Below, piece by piece: positions 25,018-34,446 of a DNA stretch of 64,000 bases. The notes beneath the pieces were generated by a model. It did no database searches. It saw nothing but the letters and a program-made list of their open reading frames with translations, and had not been told where the DNA came from. The DNA lies in contig JAWVCW010000022.1 in assembly GCA_033857955.1 (NCBI GenBank), positions 62,001-126,000 on the forward strand, in the 5' to 3' direction. Both the position numbers and the translations under genes were made by a program. Origin of the DNA: Gaiellasilicea sp033857955 (GTDB taxonomy: Bacteria > Actinomycetota > Thermoleophilia > Gaiellales > Gaiellaceae). Position 1 is the stretch's first letter; the number at the start of each line of letters is the position of its first letter.

Positions 25018-25455
25018 ATGGCGCGGCGAGACATCGACCGCCTGCAAGGTGAGATCGAAGAGCTCTTCGCCGACCTTTGGCAGGTGCCCCGCTTCGCCGG
25101 GCTTCGGCGCGGGTTCCGGCCCGCGGTCGACTGCTTCGTCACGGACGAGCCGCACCAGTTGAATCTCGTGGTGGAGCTCGCGGGCGTCGATCCCGGCTCG
25201 ATCGAGATCGTGGTCGAAGGGCAGGCGCTGAGGATCTCCGGCAATCGCGATCGCCCGCGGATCGGCGGTCAGGTCTTCCAGCAAGCCGAGATCGAGTACG
25301 GGCACTTCGAGCGTCACGTCCCGCTCGGCCACGATGTCGCGGCTGCTTCGGCGTCTGCGACCTACGAGGCCGGGATGCTGCGCATCACGCTGCCGGTCGC
25401 AAAGCGGCCCCCGCGCGGGCGAACCGTCGCGATCGTCGTCCGCAGGAACGGATGA
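25018..25455 (+). CDS. Hsp20/alpha-crystallin small heat-shock protein
   Basis: 145 residues. The alpha-crystallin domain covers about 35-135, with the dimerisation strand region NLVVELAGVDPGSIEI and the A-G-x-L-type strand YEAGMLRITLPVAK. It binds unfolding proteins without ATP. A TAGTGT hexamer (25006-25011) lies 6 nt before ATG, and GAGGA also falls in that gap. No HAIR or CIRCE box is visible. The stop overlaps the lon start by 4 nt (ATGA), coupling holdase and protease synthesis. Confidence 0.92.
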   Translation: MARRDIDRLQGEIEELFADLWQVPRFAGLRRGFRPAVDCFVTDEPHQLNLVVELAGVDPGSIEIVVEGQALRISGNRDRPRIGGQVFQQAEIEYGHFERHVPLGHDVAAASASATYEAGMLRITLPVAKRPPRGRTVAIVVRRNG

Positions 25456-27848
25456 GCGAGAAAGCGCCCACCGAGGGCACGGAGCGGCTGCGGCTGCCGG
25501 TCCTGCCGCTGAAGGAGACGGTGGTCTTCCCGGAGTCGATGACACCGCTCGCCGTCGGCCAGGAGCGCTCGATCAAGCTGATCGACGACGTCGTCTCGGG
25601 CGAGCGAATGCTCGCGCTGATCACGGTGCGCAACACCGAGGCGGATCCGCCGGGGTGGGACGATCTGTACTCGGTCGGGACGGTCGCGGTGGTCCACAAG
25701 ATGATCAAAGTCCCCGACGGGACACTGCGCATCCTCGTCCAGGGGCTCCACCGCGTCCGCCTCGTCGAGCCGCAGCAGGAGGATCCGTACCTCGTCGCCG
25801 ACCTCGAGGAACTGCCGGACATCCTCCCTGACTCGCCCGAGGTCGAGGCGCTGACGCGGAACGTCCAGCAGCAGTTCGCCCACATCATCGGCATGACGCC
25901 GTACCTGCCCGAGGAGCTCCAGCTCGCGGCCGCGAACGTGGACGATCCGAGCGCGCTCTGCCACCTGATCGCGTCGACTCTTCGCCTGAAGACCGACGAG
26001 CGACAGGAGCTGCTCGAGATGGTCGACGTCGAGGAGCGGCTGCGCGCGGTCTCGCTGATCCTCAGCCGCGAGGTCGAGATGTCGGAGCTCGGCTCGAAGA
26101 TCCAGTCGCAGGTCGCGAGCGAGATCGACAAGGGCCAGCGCGAGTTCTTCCTCCGGCAGCAGCTGAAGGCGATCCACGACGAGCTGGGAGAGGGCGACGA
26201 GCAGCAGGCCGAGATCAACGAGCTACGCGGCCTGATCGAGGAGAAGAGCCTGCCGGAGCACGTGCTGAAAGCGGCCCTGCGCGAGCTTTCGCGGCTCGAG
26301 AAGCTGCCGCCGGCCGCAGCCGAGTACGGTGTCATCCGCACGTACCTCGACTGGATCATCTCGCTGCCGTGGGACGAGTTCACGGAGGACGACCTCGACC
26401 TCCAACACGCGCGCCAGATCCTCGACGAGGATCACTTCGACCTCGAGAAGGTGAAGGAGCGGATCATCGAGTACCTCGCGGTCTCGAAGCTGAAGAACGA
26501 CCTCTCCGGGCCGATTCTCTGCTTCGTCGGGCCACCCGGAGTGGGCAAGACGTCGCTCGGCCAGTCGATCGCGCGCGCTCTCGGGAGAAAGTTCGCGCGC
26601 ATCTCGGTCGGCGGCGTCCGCGACGAGTCGGAGATCCGCGGCCACCGGCGCACGTACATCGGCGCAATGCCGGGCACGATCGTCCGGGCGATCCGCGACG
26701 CCGAGTCGGCCAACCCCGTCTTCCTGATCGACGAGATCGACAAGATGGGCTCCGACTTCCGCGGCGATCCGGCGTCGGCGATGCTCGAAGTGCTCGATCC
26801 CGAGCAGCACTCGAGCTTCCGCGACCACTACCTGGACCTCCCGTTCGACCTCTCGAAGGTCCTGTTCATCTGCACCGCGAACACCCTCGACACGATCCGC
26901 GGGCCGCTCCTCGACCGGATGGACGTGATCCAGCTCTCCGGCTACACGCACGAGGAGAAGCTCGGAATCGCGAAGCGCTACCTCGTCCCGAAGCAGCTGA
27001 AGGCGCACGGGCTGAAGCGCGCACAGCTCGCGATCCCGGACCGCGTGCTCCGGCTCGTGATCGCCGAGTACACGCGCGAGGCCGGCGTCCGCGGCCTGGA
27101 GCGGCAGATCGCGGCGCTCTGCCGCAAGGCGGCGACGCTCGTCGCGACCGGACACACGGAGAAGATCAAGGTCGACGACGAGCGCGCGCGCGAGTGGCTC
27201 GGGCCGCGGCGCTTCTCGGGTGACGTGCGCAAGCGGACGGCCGATCCGGGGGTCGCAACCGGTCTCGCCTATACCGAGGTCGGCGGCGACGTGCTCTTCA
27301 TCGAGGCGACCGCCTACCCGGGGAAAGGAAAGCTGACGATCACGGGGCAGCTGGGCGAGGTGATGCAGGAGTCGGCGCAGGCTGCGCTGTCCTGGGTGCG
27401 CTCGCACACGGATGAGCTGGGCCTGGCCCCCGAGTGGTTCGCCGAACATGACGTCCACATCCACGTGCCTGCGGGAGCGGTGCCGAAGGACGGACCGTCG
27501 GCCGGCGTGACGATGGCGACGGCGCTCGCGTCACTCGTACGCGGCATCCCGGTCGCCGACGACGTCGGCATGACGGGCGAGATCACGCTGACCGGGCAGG
27601 TGCTGCCCATCGGCGGCGTGCGCGAGAAGGTGCTCGCCGCGCAGCGGGCGGGCCTGAAGCGGGTGATCCTTCCCCTCGAGAACGTGCACGACCTCGACGA
27701 CCTCCCGGCCGAGACGAGGCGGGAGCTCGAGTTCGTGCTCGTCGACCACGTCGAGGAGGTCCTGGACGAGGCCTTCACTCCGAAGGGCCGGGCCTGGCGT
27801 CCCCGGCACACCTCGCTCGAGCGACAGGCGGCGGCCTCCCGCGACTGA
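25452..27848 (+). CDS. lon: ATP-dependent protease Lon
   Basis: 798 residues. N-terminal LON substrate domain (about 12-210), AAA+ domain with Walker A GPPGVGKTS (about 360) and Walker B FLIDEIDK, sensor region RGPLLDRMDVI, and the S16 protease domain with catalytic Ser in KDGPSAG (about 683) and Lys in GVREKVLAA (about 725). It degrades misfolded and regulatory proteins. The ATG at 25452 gives the standard MSEK... start; longer frames run through hsp20. Complete and of normal length. Confidence 0.97.
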   Translation: MSEKAPTEGTERLRLPVLPLKETVVFPESMTPLAVGQERSIKLIDDVVSGERMLALITVRNTEADPPGWDDLYSVGTVAVVHKMIKVPDGTLRILVQGLHRVRLVEPQQEDPYLVADLEELPDILPDSPEVEALTRNVQQQFAHIIGMTPYLPEELQLAAANVDDPSALCHLIASTLRLKTDERQELLEMVDVEERLRAVSLILSREVEMSELGSKIQSQVASEIDKGQREFFLRQQLKAIHDELGEGDEQQAEINELRGLIEEKSLPEHVLKAALRELSRLEKLPPAAAEYGVIRTYLDWIISLPWDEFTEDDLDLQHARQILDEDHFDLEKVKERIIEYLAVSKLKNDLSGPILCFVGPPGVGKTSLGQSIARALGRKFARISVGGVRDESEIRGHRRTYIGAMPGTIVRAIRDAESANPVFLIDEIDKMGSDFRGDPASAMLEVLDPEQHSSFRDHYLDLPFDLSKVLFICTANTLDTIRGPLLDRMDVIQLSGYTHEEKLGIAKRYLVPKQLKAHGLKRAQLAIPDRVLRLVIAEYTREAGVRGLERQIAALCRKAATLVATGHTEKIKVDDERAREWLGPRRFSGDVRKRTADPGVATGLAYTEVGGDVLFIEATAYPGKGKLTITGQLGEVMQESAQAALSWVRSHTDELGLAPEWFAEHDVHIHVPAGAVPKDGPSAGVTMATALASLVRGIPVADDVGMTGEITLTGQVLPIGGVREKVLAAQRAGLKRVILPLENVHDLDDLPAETRRELEFVLVDHVEEVLDEAFTPKGRAWRPRHTSLERQAAASRD

Positions 27849-27920
27849 CGGCAGTTTGCAAGGATCGCTTCGCGGCAAGAATCAAGCCGACGACCACGAG
27901 AAACCGAAAGGAAGGGCCGG

Positions 27921-28349
27921 ATGGCCAAGACGAAGGAGAAGCTCTACGACACGGCCGACACGATGCGGCCGTACGTCGACCGTGCGCTGCACGACGACGC
28001 GCTCCACGACAACCTGAAGGAAGCGTTCAGCGCTGCCCGGGACGTGTACGCCGAGCTGCTCGGAAACCGCAACCTCACGGGAACCGCCGTGCGCGCGGCG
28101 ACCGACAAGGACGTCCAGGACAACCTCAAGAAGGCGGTCGAGGAGTTGCGCACCGCCGCGAGCCGGATCCAGGGCAAGGAGGACCACGGCGCCCGCAACA
28201 CGGCGCTCCTGCTCGCCGGCATCACCGCCGGGATCCTGTTCAACCCGATGACCGGGCCGCAAACGCGGCAGTGGCTGATGGAGAAGATCACCGGCGAGAG
28301 CTCGGACGACTACTCCTACTCGCCGCCGCCGTCGGAGCCGGCCGCGTAG
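27921..28349 (+). CDS. YtxH-like hypothetical protein
   Basis: 142 residues, largely helical and charged (MAKTKEKLYDTADTMRPYV) with a weakly hydrophobic segment at about 92-106 (NTALLLAGITAGILF) that could be a membrane helix. A proline-rich acidic tail ends the protein. It resembles YtxH-type stress proteins in layout only; I do not assign a function. A ribosome-binding site (AAGGAAGG) precedes the ATG. It lies 72 nt after lon. Confidence 0.7.
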   Translation: MAKTKEKLYDTADTMRPYVDRALHDDALHDNLKEAFSAARDVYAELLGNRNLTGTAVRAATDKDVQDNLKKAVEELRTAASRIQGKEDHGARNTALLLAGITAGILFNPMTGPQTRQWLMEKITGESSDDYSYSPPPSEPAA

Positions 28350-28356
28350 AGAAGTC

Positions 28357-29784
28357 CTAGCCGGATCGGATCAGGGCGCCGTCGCCTTCGGATGACACCG
28401 GGGCGACGAGCGCCCGCTCGAGCGATCCCGGCTCGAGGCCGCTCGCGCTCGAGATGTCGGTCGAGCCGAGCAGCAGCGCTCCCGGCCTTGGTGCGGTCGC
28501 GCTCGGAGGAACCGGCGGCGCCCAGCCGCGACCGGCGGCGAACGAGACGTCTTCGAGCCGGCGCCAGGCGCTCAGGTACGGGAAGGCGTTGACGACGCCG
28601 TCGTAGCCCATCGGCAGTAGGCCGACAGGGTGAATCTCGAAGTGCAGGTGGTAGGGAGTGCCCTGCGCGTCCCCGGTGTTGCCGAGGAAGCCGATCACCG
28701 CGCCGGCGCGAACCTCGTTCCCGTCCACCGCGAGCGGCGAGAAGGCGGACAGGTGGGCGTAGTAGAACTGGTTCCCCTGGCGGTCGCGCAGCCAGAACCG
28801 GTACCCGCCGAGCTCGTTCCAGCCGACGGAGAAGACGGTGCCGTCGGCAACCGCGAGGAGCGGCGCGCCGAGCGGGGCGAAGATGTCCTCGCCGTGATGC
28901 CAGCCGACTCCGGCTCGCGGCGCACCGAAGGTGTCTGTGAACGACGACGGGCCGTAGACGGGGAAGACGTAGCCCGAGGGCGAAAGCGGCGCCGAGACGT
29001 CGGTGGGCGGCAGCTTGAAGACCTTGCCCGGCAGCGTCCCCGCCTCCGGCGGCTTCGGCAGCGGCTTCTTCTTCGGCGGCACGCCCGCCGGCCGACCCGG
29101 TTTCCCCGGCTTGGCGGACTGAGGAGTGGTTGCCGGAGGCGGCGTCGTGACGGGTGTCGAGGCCGCTGCCTCCGCATGGCCGATGAGGATGTCCGTGCCG
29201 GCGGGGAGGCCGCCGTGATCCGCGAGGAGTACCACGTGCAGCGCAGTCACCACCGCGCGAGCGTTGCGCGTGCCGTCCGCGACCGGCGCCTCGGTCGTCA
29301 ACTCCAGGGTCGTCGCGTAACCCCAGTCGCCGAGCGGAAAGCGCTGGTTCGGCGCCGGCGTCACTCCCTGGCCCAGGACGACGAGGTTCGTCACGGCCGA
29401 TCCGGCCGCATCGAACGCGGTCGGCGACGCCTTCGCTCGGGCGGCCACGCTGTCGGCGGTGAGCTCACCGTTGAAGAGGGAGATCCCGAGCACGTCGCTC
29501 ACCGCCTGAGCGGCCTCTCCCTGCGCGGAGGCGCTGGAGGACAGCGCTCCCGTCCTGACGGCGGACCCGTCCGCGGGGACCAGGAACGTGTCCGCAGCGC
29601 CGGTCGTGACGGAGCCCGGAGCGGTCGCGCCTCCCGCAATCGCGTCCGGCTGACCCGGGACGGTGACCCGCACTCCAAGTGACCCGGCCGACACGACAGA
29701 CGCCTTGGCAGTCCTGCCGCTACTCGCCCCGACGGCGGCGAGGGAGCAGGCGAGGACGAAGAGCGCGAGCAACCGGAGAGACAC
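28357..29784 (-). CDS. Secreted M23-family peptidase (LytM-like)
   Basis: 475 residues with a signal peptide (about 1-28). A long low-complexity region includes a Pro/Lys-rich linker at about 215-245 that may span the wall. The M23 domain is at about 265-400: H-x3-D in WHHGEDIFAP (about 293) and HLHFEIHP (about 377) supply the zinc ligands. It would cleave peptidoglycan cross-bridges; if a ligand were inactive it would act as an amidase activator, but all ligands are present. GTG start with GATAAT (29796-29791) 6 nt upstream. Ends 7 nt from the convergent YtxH-like gene. Confidence 0.9.
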   Translation of the reverse strand: MSLRLLALFVLACSLAAVGASSGRTAKASVVSAGSLGVRVTVPGQPDAIAGGATAPGSVTTGAADTFLVPADGSAVRTGALSSSASAQGEAAQAVSDVLGISLFNGELTADSVAARAKASPTAFDAAGSAVTNLVVLGQGVTPAPNQRFPLGDWGYATTLELTTEAPVADGTRNARAVVTALHVVLLADHGGLPAGTDILIGHAEAAASTPVTTPPPATTPQSAKPGKPGRPAGVPPKKKPLPKPPEAGTLPGKVFKLPPTDVSAPLSPSGYVFPVYGPSSFTDTFGAPRAGVGWHHGEDIFAPLGAPLLAVADGTVFSVGWNELGGYRFWLRDRQGNQFYYAHLSAFSPLAVDGNEVRAGAVIGFLGNTGDAQGTPYHLHFEIHPVGLLPMGYDGVVNAFPYLSAWRRLEDVSFAAGRGWAPPVPPSATAPRPGALLLGSTDISSASGLEPGSLERALVAPVSSEGDGALIRSG

Positions 29785-29836
29785 GCGCCCATTATCCGGA
29801 TATCCCGGGACGGTGCTGAGGTTTTCGACTGAGGTC

Positions 29837-30226
29837 TTAGCTCTCGAGCTTCCGCGCGAACTCGCGAAAGCGCGCGCGGGCCTCCTCGTCCGGCCCGAGC
29901 GGCTCGTCTTCGCCGTAGCGCGGGTCTGCAGCGATCTCCTCGGCGACCGCCCGGACCTCCTGCGCGATCGCTGCTCGGTTCGCGGGATCGCGCAGGAGCA
30001 GCTCGACCCACGTGTCGGTGCCGTCGTACGGCGGCAGGTCGCTCTCGACGAGCAGCTCGCCGAGCTTCACGCCGACCCTGATGTAGGCGAACGTCCTGAA
30101 GGCGAGGATGCGCCGCGGCGAGCCGGCGAGGCGCTCGATCTCGGGGTCGTCGGCCTGGATTTGCGCGACGATGCCTCCGATCGGCTCGTCGACGAGCGGG
30201 AGCCAGATCTCTTCGTGCTCGGTCAT
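29837..30226 (-). CDS. Conserved-looking hypothetical protein
   Basis: 129 residues, acidic, soluble, no recognised domain. It opens MTEHEEIWLPLVDEP and has a helical C-terminal half (ANRAAIAQEVRAVAEEIA). ATG overlaps the stop of the second TauE half by 4 nt, so it is the third gene of that operon and may be a partner of the transporter. Confidence 0.65.
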   Translation of the reverse strand: MTEHEEIWLPLVDEPIGGIVAQIQADDPEIERLAGSPRRILAFRTFAYIRVGVKLGELLVESDLPPYDGTDTWVELLLRDPANRAAIAQEVRAVAEEIAADPRYGEDEPLGPDEEARARFREFARKLES

Positions 30227-30615
30227 TCAGACGAAGAATACGGGGCTGGCCGTCGTGCACGCCATGCGAGTTGCGCGGCGACGGACAGCAAGAAGACGGC
30301 GAAGAGCCGCCGGAGCGTGTCCTCGGGCAGCGCGGTGGCGACCTGGACCCCGGCTGCCGCCCCTGCGATCGAGGAGACTCCGAGCACGAGCGCCGTCCGC
30401 CAGCGAACGTTCCCGTAGCGCCGCTGACGCCAGGTTCCGGCGGCGACCGTCGGCAGGATCGCGAGGAGCGAGGTCGCCTCGGCATCGAGTTGGGAGAGCC
30501 CGAGGGCAACGAGCGTCGGCACGAAGAGGATCCCGCCGCCGACGCCGAAGAATCCCGCAAGTACGCCCGCCGTGAATCCGAGCAAGATCGCGAGCAGGAC
30601 CGTGGCGGCGCTCAT
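30223..30615 (-). CDS. TauE/SafE half-transporter, second of pair
   Basis: 130 residues with about four membrane helices. The N-terminal motif GFTAGVLAGFFGVGGGILFVP is the TauE/SafE repeat signature, read here in two parts around GFFGVGGG. Full-length family members are about 250 residues with this unit twice. This gene encodes one unit only, and overlaps the other half-gene by 4 nt. The family exports sulfite or organosulfonates, but substrates vary widely. Confidence 0.85.
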   Translation of the reverse strand: MSAATVLLAILLGFTAGVLAGFFGVGGGILFVPTLVALGLSQLDAEATSLLAILPTVAAGTWRQRRYGNVRWRTALVLGVSSIAGAAAGVQVATALPEDTLRRLFAVFLLSVAAQLAWRARRPAPYSSSE

Positions 30616-30962
30616 CCTATGAGCAGCCAGGTCGCAATCGTCGCGAGCAGCACCGCGAACGCGAGCGTCAGAGCACGCGCGGAGACGCGCTGCTGGACGG
30701 CGGTGCCCGCAACAGCGCCGGCGGCGGCGGGCAGTCCGACGAGTGCCGCATACCCGACTTCGACGTGACCCTCGAACGCGTAGAGGATCGTGCCGGCGAG
30801 GGCGGTGAGCCCGATCGCCGCCAGCGAGGTCCCGGTCGCGAGGCGACCCTCGAAGCCCACGAGGAGGATCAGAAGCGGCACAATCACAATGCCGCCGCCA
30901 ACGCCGAAGACGGCGCTGAACAGGCCCGCGACGAGGCCGATGAGGACGAGCTTCAGCGACAC
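30612..30962 (-). CDS. TauE/SafE half-transporter, first of pair
   Basis: 116 residues with about four membrane helices and the repeat motif AGLFSAVFGVGGGIVIVP. Start GTG 30962 is chosen because the first helix follows at once and a TAGGAT hexamer (30975-30970) lies 7 nt upstream; the longer frame overlaps otsB. It pairs with the next gene to reconstitute an eight-helix transporter. No frameshift is needed to explain the split: both halves have their own start and stop in an ATGA overlap. Confidence 0.85.
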   Translation of the reverse strand: MSLKLVLIGLVAGLFSAVFGVGGGIVIVPLLILLVGFEGRLATGTSLAAIGLTALAGTILYAFEGHVEVGYAALVGLPAAAGAVAGTAVQQRVSARALTLAFAVLLATIATWLLIG

Positions 30963-30968
30963 CGCTCG

Positions 30969-30975
30969 TATCCTA
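30969..30975. promoter_or_regulatory. Overlapping divergent -10 hexamers, tauE half / otsB
   Basis: The 7-mer TATCCTA reads TATCCT on plus (7 nt before otsB GTG 30982) and TAGGAT on minus (7 nt before the TauE-half GTG 30962). Only 19 bp separate the two start codons, so both mRNAs would be leaderless and start from one opened site. Confidence 0.6.
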
Positions 30976-30981
30976 GGGGCG

Positions 30982-31698
30982 GTGAACGGCGACTCTCTGC
31001 TCACGCGCATCGCCGAGGCCCCGGAGGAGACGGCCATCCTGCTCGACGTCGACGGGGTCCTGGCGCCGATCGTCGACGTTCCGCACGAGTCGGCTGTGCC
31101 GGAGGAGACACGGCTCGAACTCCGGCGTCTGAACGGCCGCTACGCGCTCGTGGCCTGCATCAGCGGGCGCTCGAGCGCCGATGCGCGGCGAGTCGTCGGC
31201 CTCGACGAGCTCGTCTACGTCGGCGAGCACGGGCTCGAGCTGGCGCCGGAGGCTCCAGCCTGGAGCGACCGCCTGCAGAGCTTCGCCGCGACGATCGATT
31301 GGGAGGACGTCGAGCGCAAGCCGCTGACGGTGACCTTTCACTACCGGCGAGCCGAGAGCGAGAAAGAGGCGCTGAAGATGCTCGAGGCGGTCGCGACGCG
31401 GGCGCGCCACGAAGGCCTCGTCGCACGCTTCGGCCGGAAGGTGCTGGAGCTGCGGCCGCCGATCGACGTCCACAAGGGCACGGCCGTCACGCACCTGCTG
31501 GGCGAGCGCGGCCTCGGGCGGGCGCTCTATGCCGGCGACGACTCGACCGACCTGGACGCGTTCAACGCCCTGCGGGCGCTCGAGCTCGGCGTCAAGGTCG
31601 CCGTCGCCTCTCCGGAAGGCCCGGCAGAGCTGCGCGAGGCCGCCGACATCGTGATCGACGGGCCGGCGGCGATGCTCGAGCTCCTCCGCTCGTTGTAA
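30982..31698 (+). CDS. otsB: Trehalose-6-phosphate phosphatase
   Basis: 238 residues of the HAD superfamily, type IIB cap. Motif I LLDVDGVLAPI (nucleophile Asp about 22), motif II CISGRS, motif III lysine in VDVHKGTAV-like IDVHKGTAVTHLL, motif IV YAGDDSTDLDAF. It dephosphorylates trehalose-6-phosphate to trehalose. GTG 30982 is the likely start; the longer upstream frame runs antisense through the TauE half. No otsA in the window. Confidence 0.9.
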   Translation: MNGDSLLTRIAEAPEETAILLDVDGVLAPIVDVPHESAVPEETRLELRRLNGRYALVACISGRSSADARRVVGLDELVYVGEHGLELAPEAPAWSDRLQSFAATIDWEDVERKPLTVTFHYRRAESEKEALKMLEAVATRARHEGLVARFGRKVLELRPPIDVHKGTAVTHLLGERGLGRALYAGDDSTDLDAFNALRALELGVKVAVASPEGPAELREAADIVIDGPAAMLELLRSL

Positions 31699-31708
31699 CC
31701 TCGAGTCC

Positions 31709-31904
31709 ATGGGAGATCTCTTGTGGATCGTGATCCCTGCCGTGGTCCTCCTGGTCGTGGCCCACTTCGCTGGCCGGCTCGTGAACTTCTACGCGAAGAC
31801 CGCGTATTCCGAGGGGGCCAAGGTCTCGATGATCAACCGCTACCTCGTCTGGCGGGACCGCGGACCGGACGATCCGCGCGATCCCGACCAGCAGGACCCC
31901 TCCG

Positions 31905-31915
<11 letters not shown>
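31709..31915 (+). CDS. Small membrane protein of unknown function
   Basis: 68 residues: an N-terminal helix (LLWIVIPAVVLLVVAHFAG) and a charged tail rich in Asp, Arg and Pro. A TAACCT hexamer (31696-31701, which includes the otsB stop) ends 7 nt before ATG, suggesting its own leaderless mRNA. Its 3' end overlaps the convergent ABC ATPase gene by 11 nt. Confidence 0.65.
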
Positions 31916-32923
<1,008 letters not shown>

Positions 32924-32924
<1 letters not shown>

Positions 32925-33571
32925 CAGGGCCGACCCTCCTCGAGTTTGGGCGGCAGCGCGAAGCGCGCGGCCGCGACGAACGAATAGGCAATGGTCACGG
33001 TGAGGAGCGGCAGGACCGCCGCAGCCGCGCCGAGAGCATTGATCACGAGCAGCCAGAGGGCGAGCGCGACGGACGCACCCGGCCGACGGAGGAGCGAGGC
33101 CCCGGCATCCGCGAGCAACCGCCGCAGCGAGCGATCTCGCTCCGCGACGGCGAGTGGCCAGAGGAGGAGCTGGAAGACGAGGAAGAGTGCGAGCAGGTAC
33201 GCGACGACGAACGCGAGCGGCCAGGTGAAGGTGCCGGAGGCACCGTAGGTGCGCACTGCCACGACCCCGGCCAGCACGACGACGCCGGTGAGCGCGGCGA
33301 GCTCGAGCCCGCGCCGCCAGTGCAGCCGCACGCCCTCGACCGCGCACGCGAGCCGCAGCTCCTCGTCCCGGACGAGTGAGACGGCGCAGTGCATCAGCGC
33401 GGCCACCAGCGGGCCAAGGCCGATCCCGAGCACGAGCGCGATCGGGGCATAGCTCCCGAGGACGAGCACTCCGAGTACGGCCGCCGACAGGATGCTGTTC
33501 AGGACCACGAGCCGCCAGGACTGCTCGTAGAGGTCGCGCAGCGCCTGGCGCAACGCCGCCCCGACGTTCAT
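32924..33571 (-). CDS. Polytopic membrane protein in sugar ABC operon (YesL/DUF624-like layout)
   Basis: 215 residues with six predicted helices and a soluble loop of charged residues in the middle (RDEELRLACAVEGVRLHWRR). The layout and operon position resemble YesL/DUF624 proteins, which sit in sugar-uptake operons of Firmicutes and actinobacteria with unknown function; the sequence match is not certain. ATG overlaps the MalG-like stop by 4 nt. Confidence 0.75.
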
Positions 33572-34446
33572 CCTTTGACCCCGCTCGCGACGACGCCGGC
33601 GACGAAATATCGCTGGAAGAAGACGAAGATGATCACGATCGGCAGGATCGCGATCACGCTCGCCGCCATCAGCTGCGGCCAGAGCGTCTGGTACTGGAAG
33701 CTGAACTGCGCGATTCCGAGCTGGACGGTGTAGTGGTCCGGATCGCCGAATCCGAGCAGGATCAGCGGCCAGAAGAACTCGTTCCAGATCCCCTGGAACG
33801 TGAGGATCGTGATCGCAGCCAGGGCCGGCCCGGTGAGCGGAAGCATCACCTTCCAGAAGGTCTTGAAGTGCCCGGCGTTGTCGAGCTTCGCCGCTTCCTC
33901 GAAGTCCTTCGGGATCGTCAGAAAGTACTGGCGCATGAAGAAGAGGTTGGACGCCAGCACGAGCTTGATCAGCATGTAGCCCTTGAACGACCCGACCAGC
34001 CCCCAGCCGCTGAGCAGCAGGAACACCGGCACGAGCCGGAGCTGATCGGGAATCATCAACGTCGCCAGGACGAGCATGAACAGGAGCTCCCGTCCGGGGA
34101 ACCGGAGCCGCGCGAAGGCGTACCCGCCGATCGAGCAGAGGATCAGGTTCGCCAGCGTGATCACCCCTGCAAGGAAGAAGCTGTTGGCGGCGTAGCGAAA
34201 GAAGTCGAACTCCGTCAGCACCTCGCGGTAGGCGCGCAGGCTCGGGTGGTTCGGCAGCAGGTCGAATCCCGTCGTCTCCGGCAAGGTCTTCAGGGAGGTC
34301 GAGATCGTCCAGAGAAAGGGGATGGCGAAGAGCGCCGCGATCGCAAACAGGAGCACGTAGGTGAGGATCCGTCGAGCGCGCTCGGCCGGCGTGCGCGCCG
34401 GAATCGAGCGGTCGACGGCGTCGACCGGGGCGACGTCGATCGCCAT
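33568..34446 (-). CDS. Sugar ABC transporter permease (MalG-like)
   Basis: 292 residues, six membrane helices, with the EAA loop FEEAAKLDNAGHFKTFWKV at about 180-200 that contacts the ATPase. The N-terminal cytosolic stretch and first helix (YVLLFAIAALFAIPFLWTI) match the CUT1 MalG group. Its ATG and the MalF-like stop share one base. Substrate probably an oligosaccharide or alpha-glucoside given the neighbouring glucosidase. Confidence 0.93.
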   Translation of the reverse strand: MAIDVAPVDAVDRSIPARTPAERARRILTYVLLFAIAALFAIPFLWTISTSLKTLPETTGFDLLPNHPSLRAYREVLTEFDFFRYAANSFFLAGVITLANLILCSIGGYAFARLRFPGRELLFMLVLATLMIPDQLRLVPVFLLLSGWGLVGSFKGYMLIKLVLASNLFFMRQYFLTIPKDFEEAAKLDNAGHFKTFWKVMLPLTGPALAAITILTFQGIWNEFFWPLILLGFGDPDHYTVQLGIAQFSFQYQTLWPQLMAASVIAILPIVIIFVFFQRYFVAGVVASGVKG

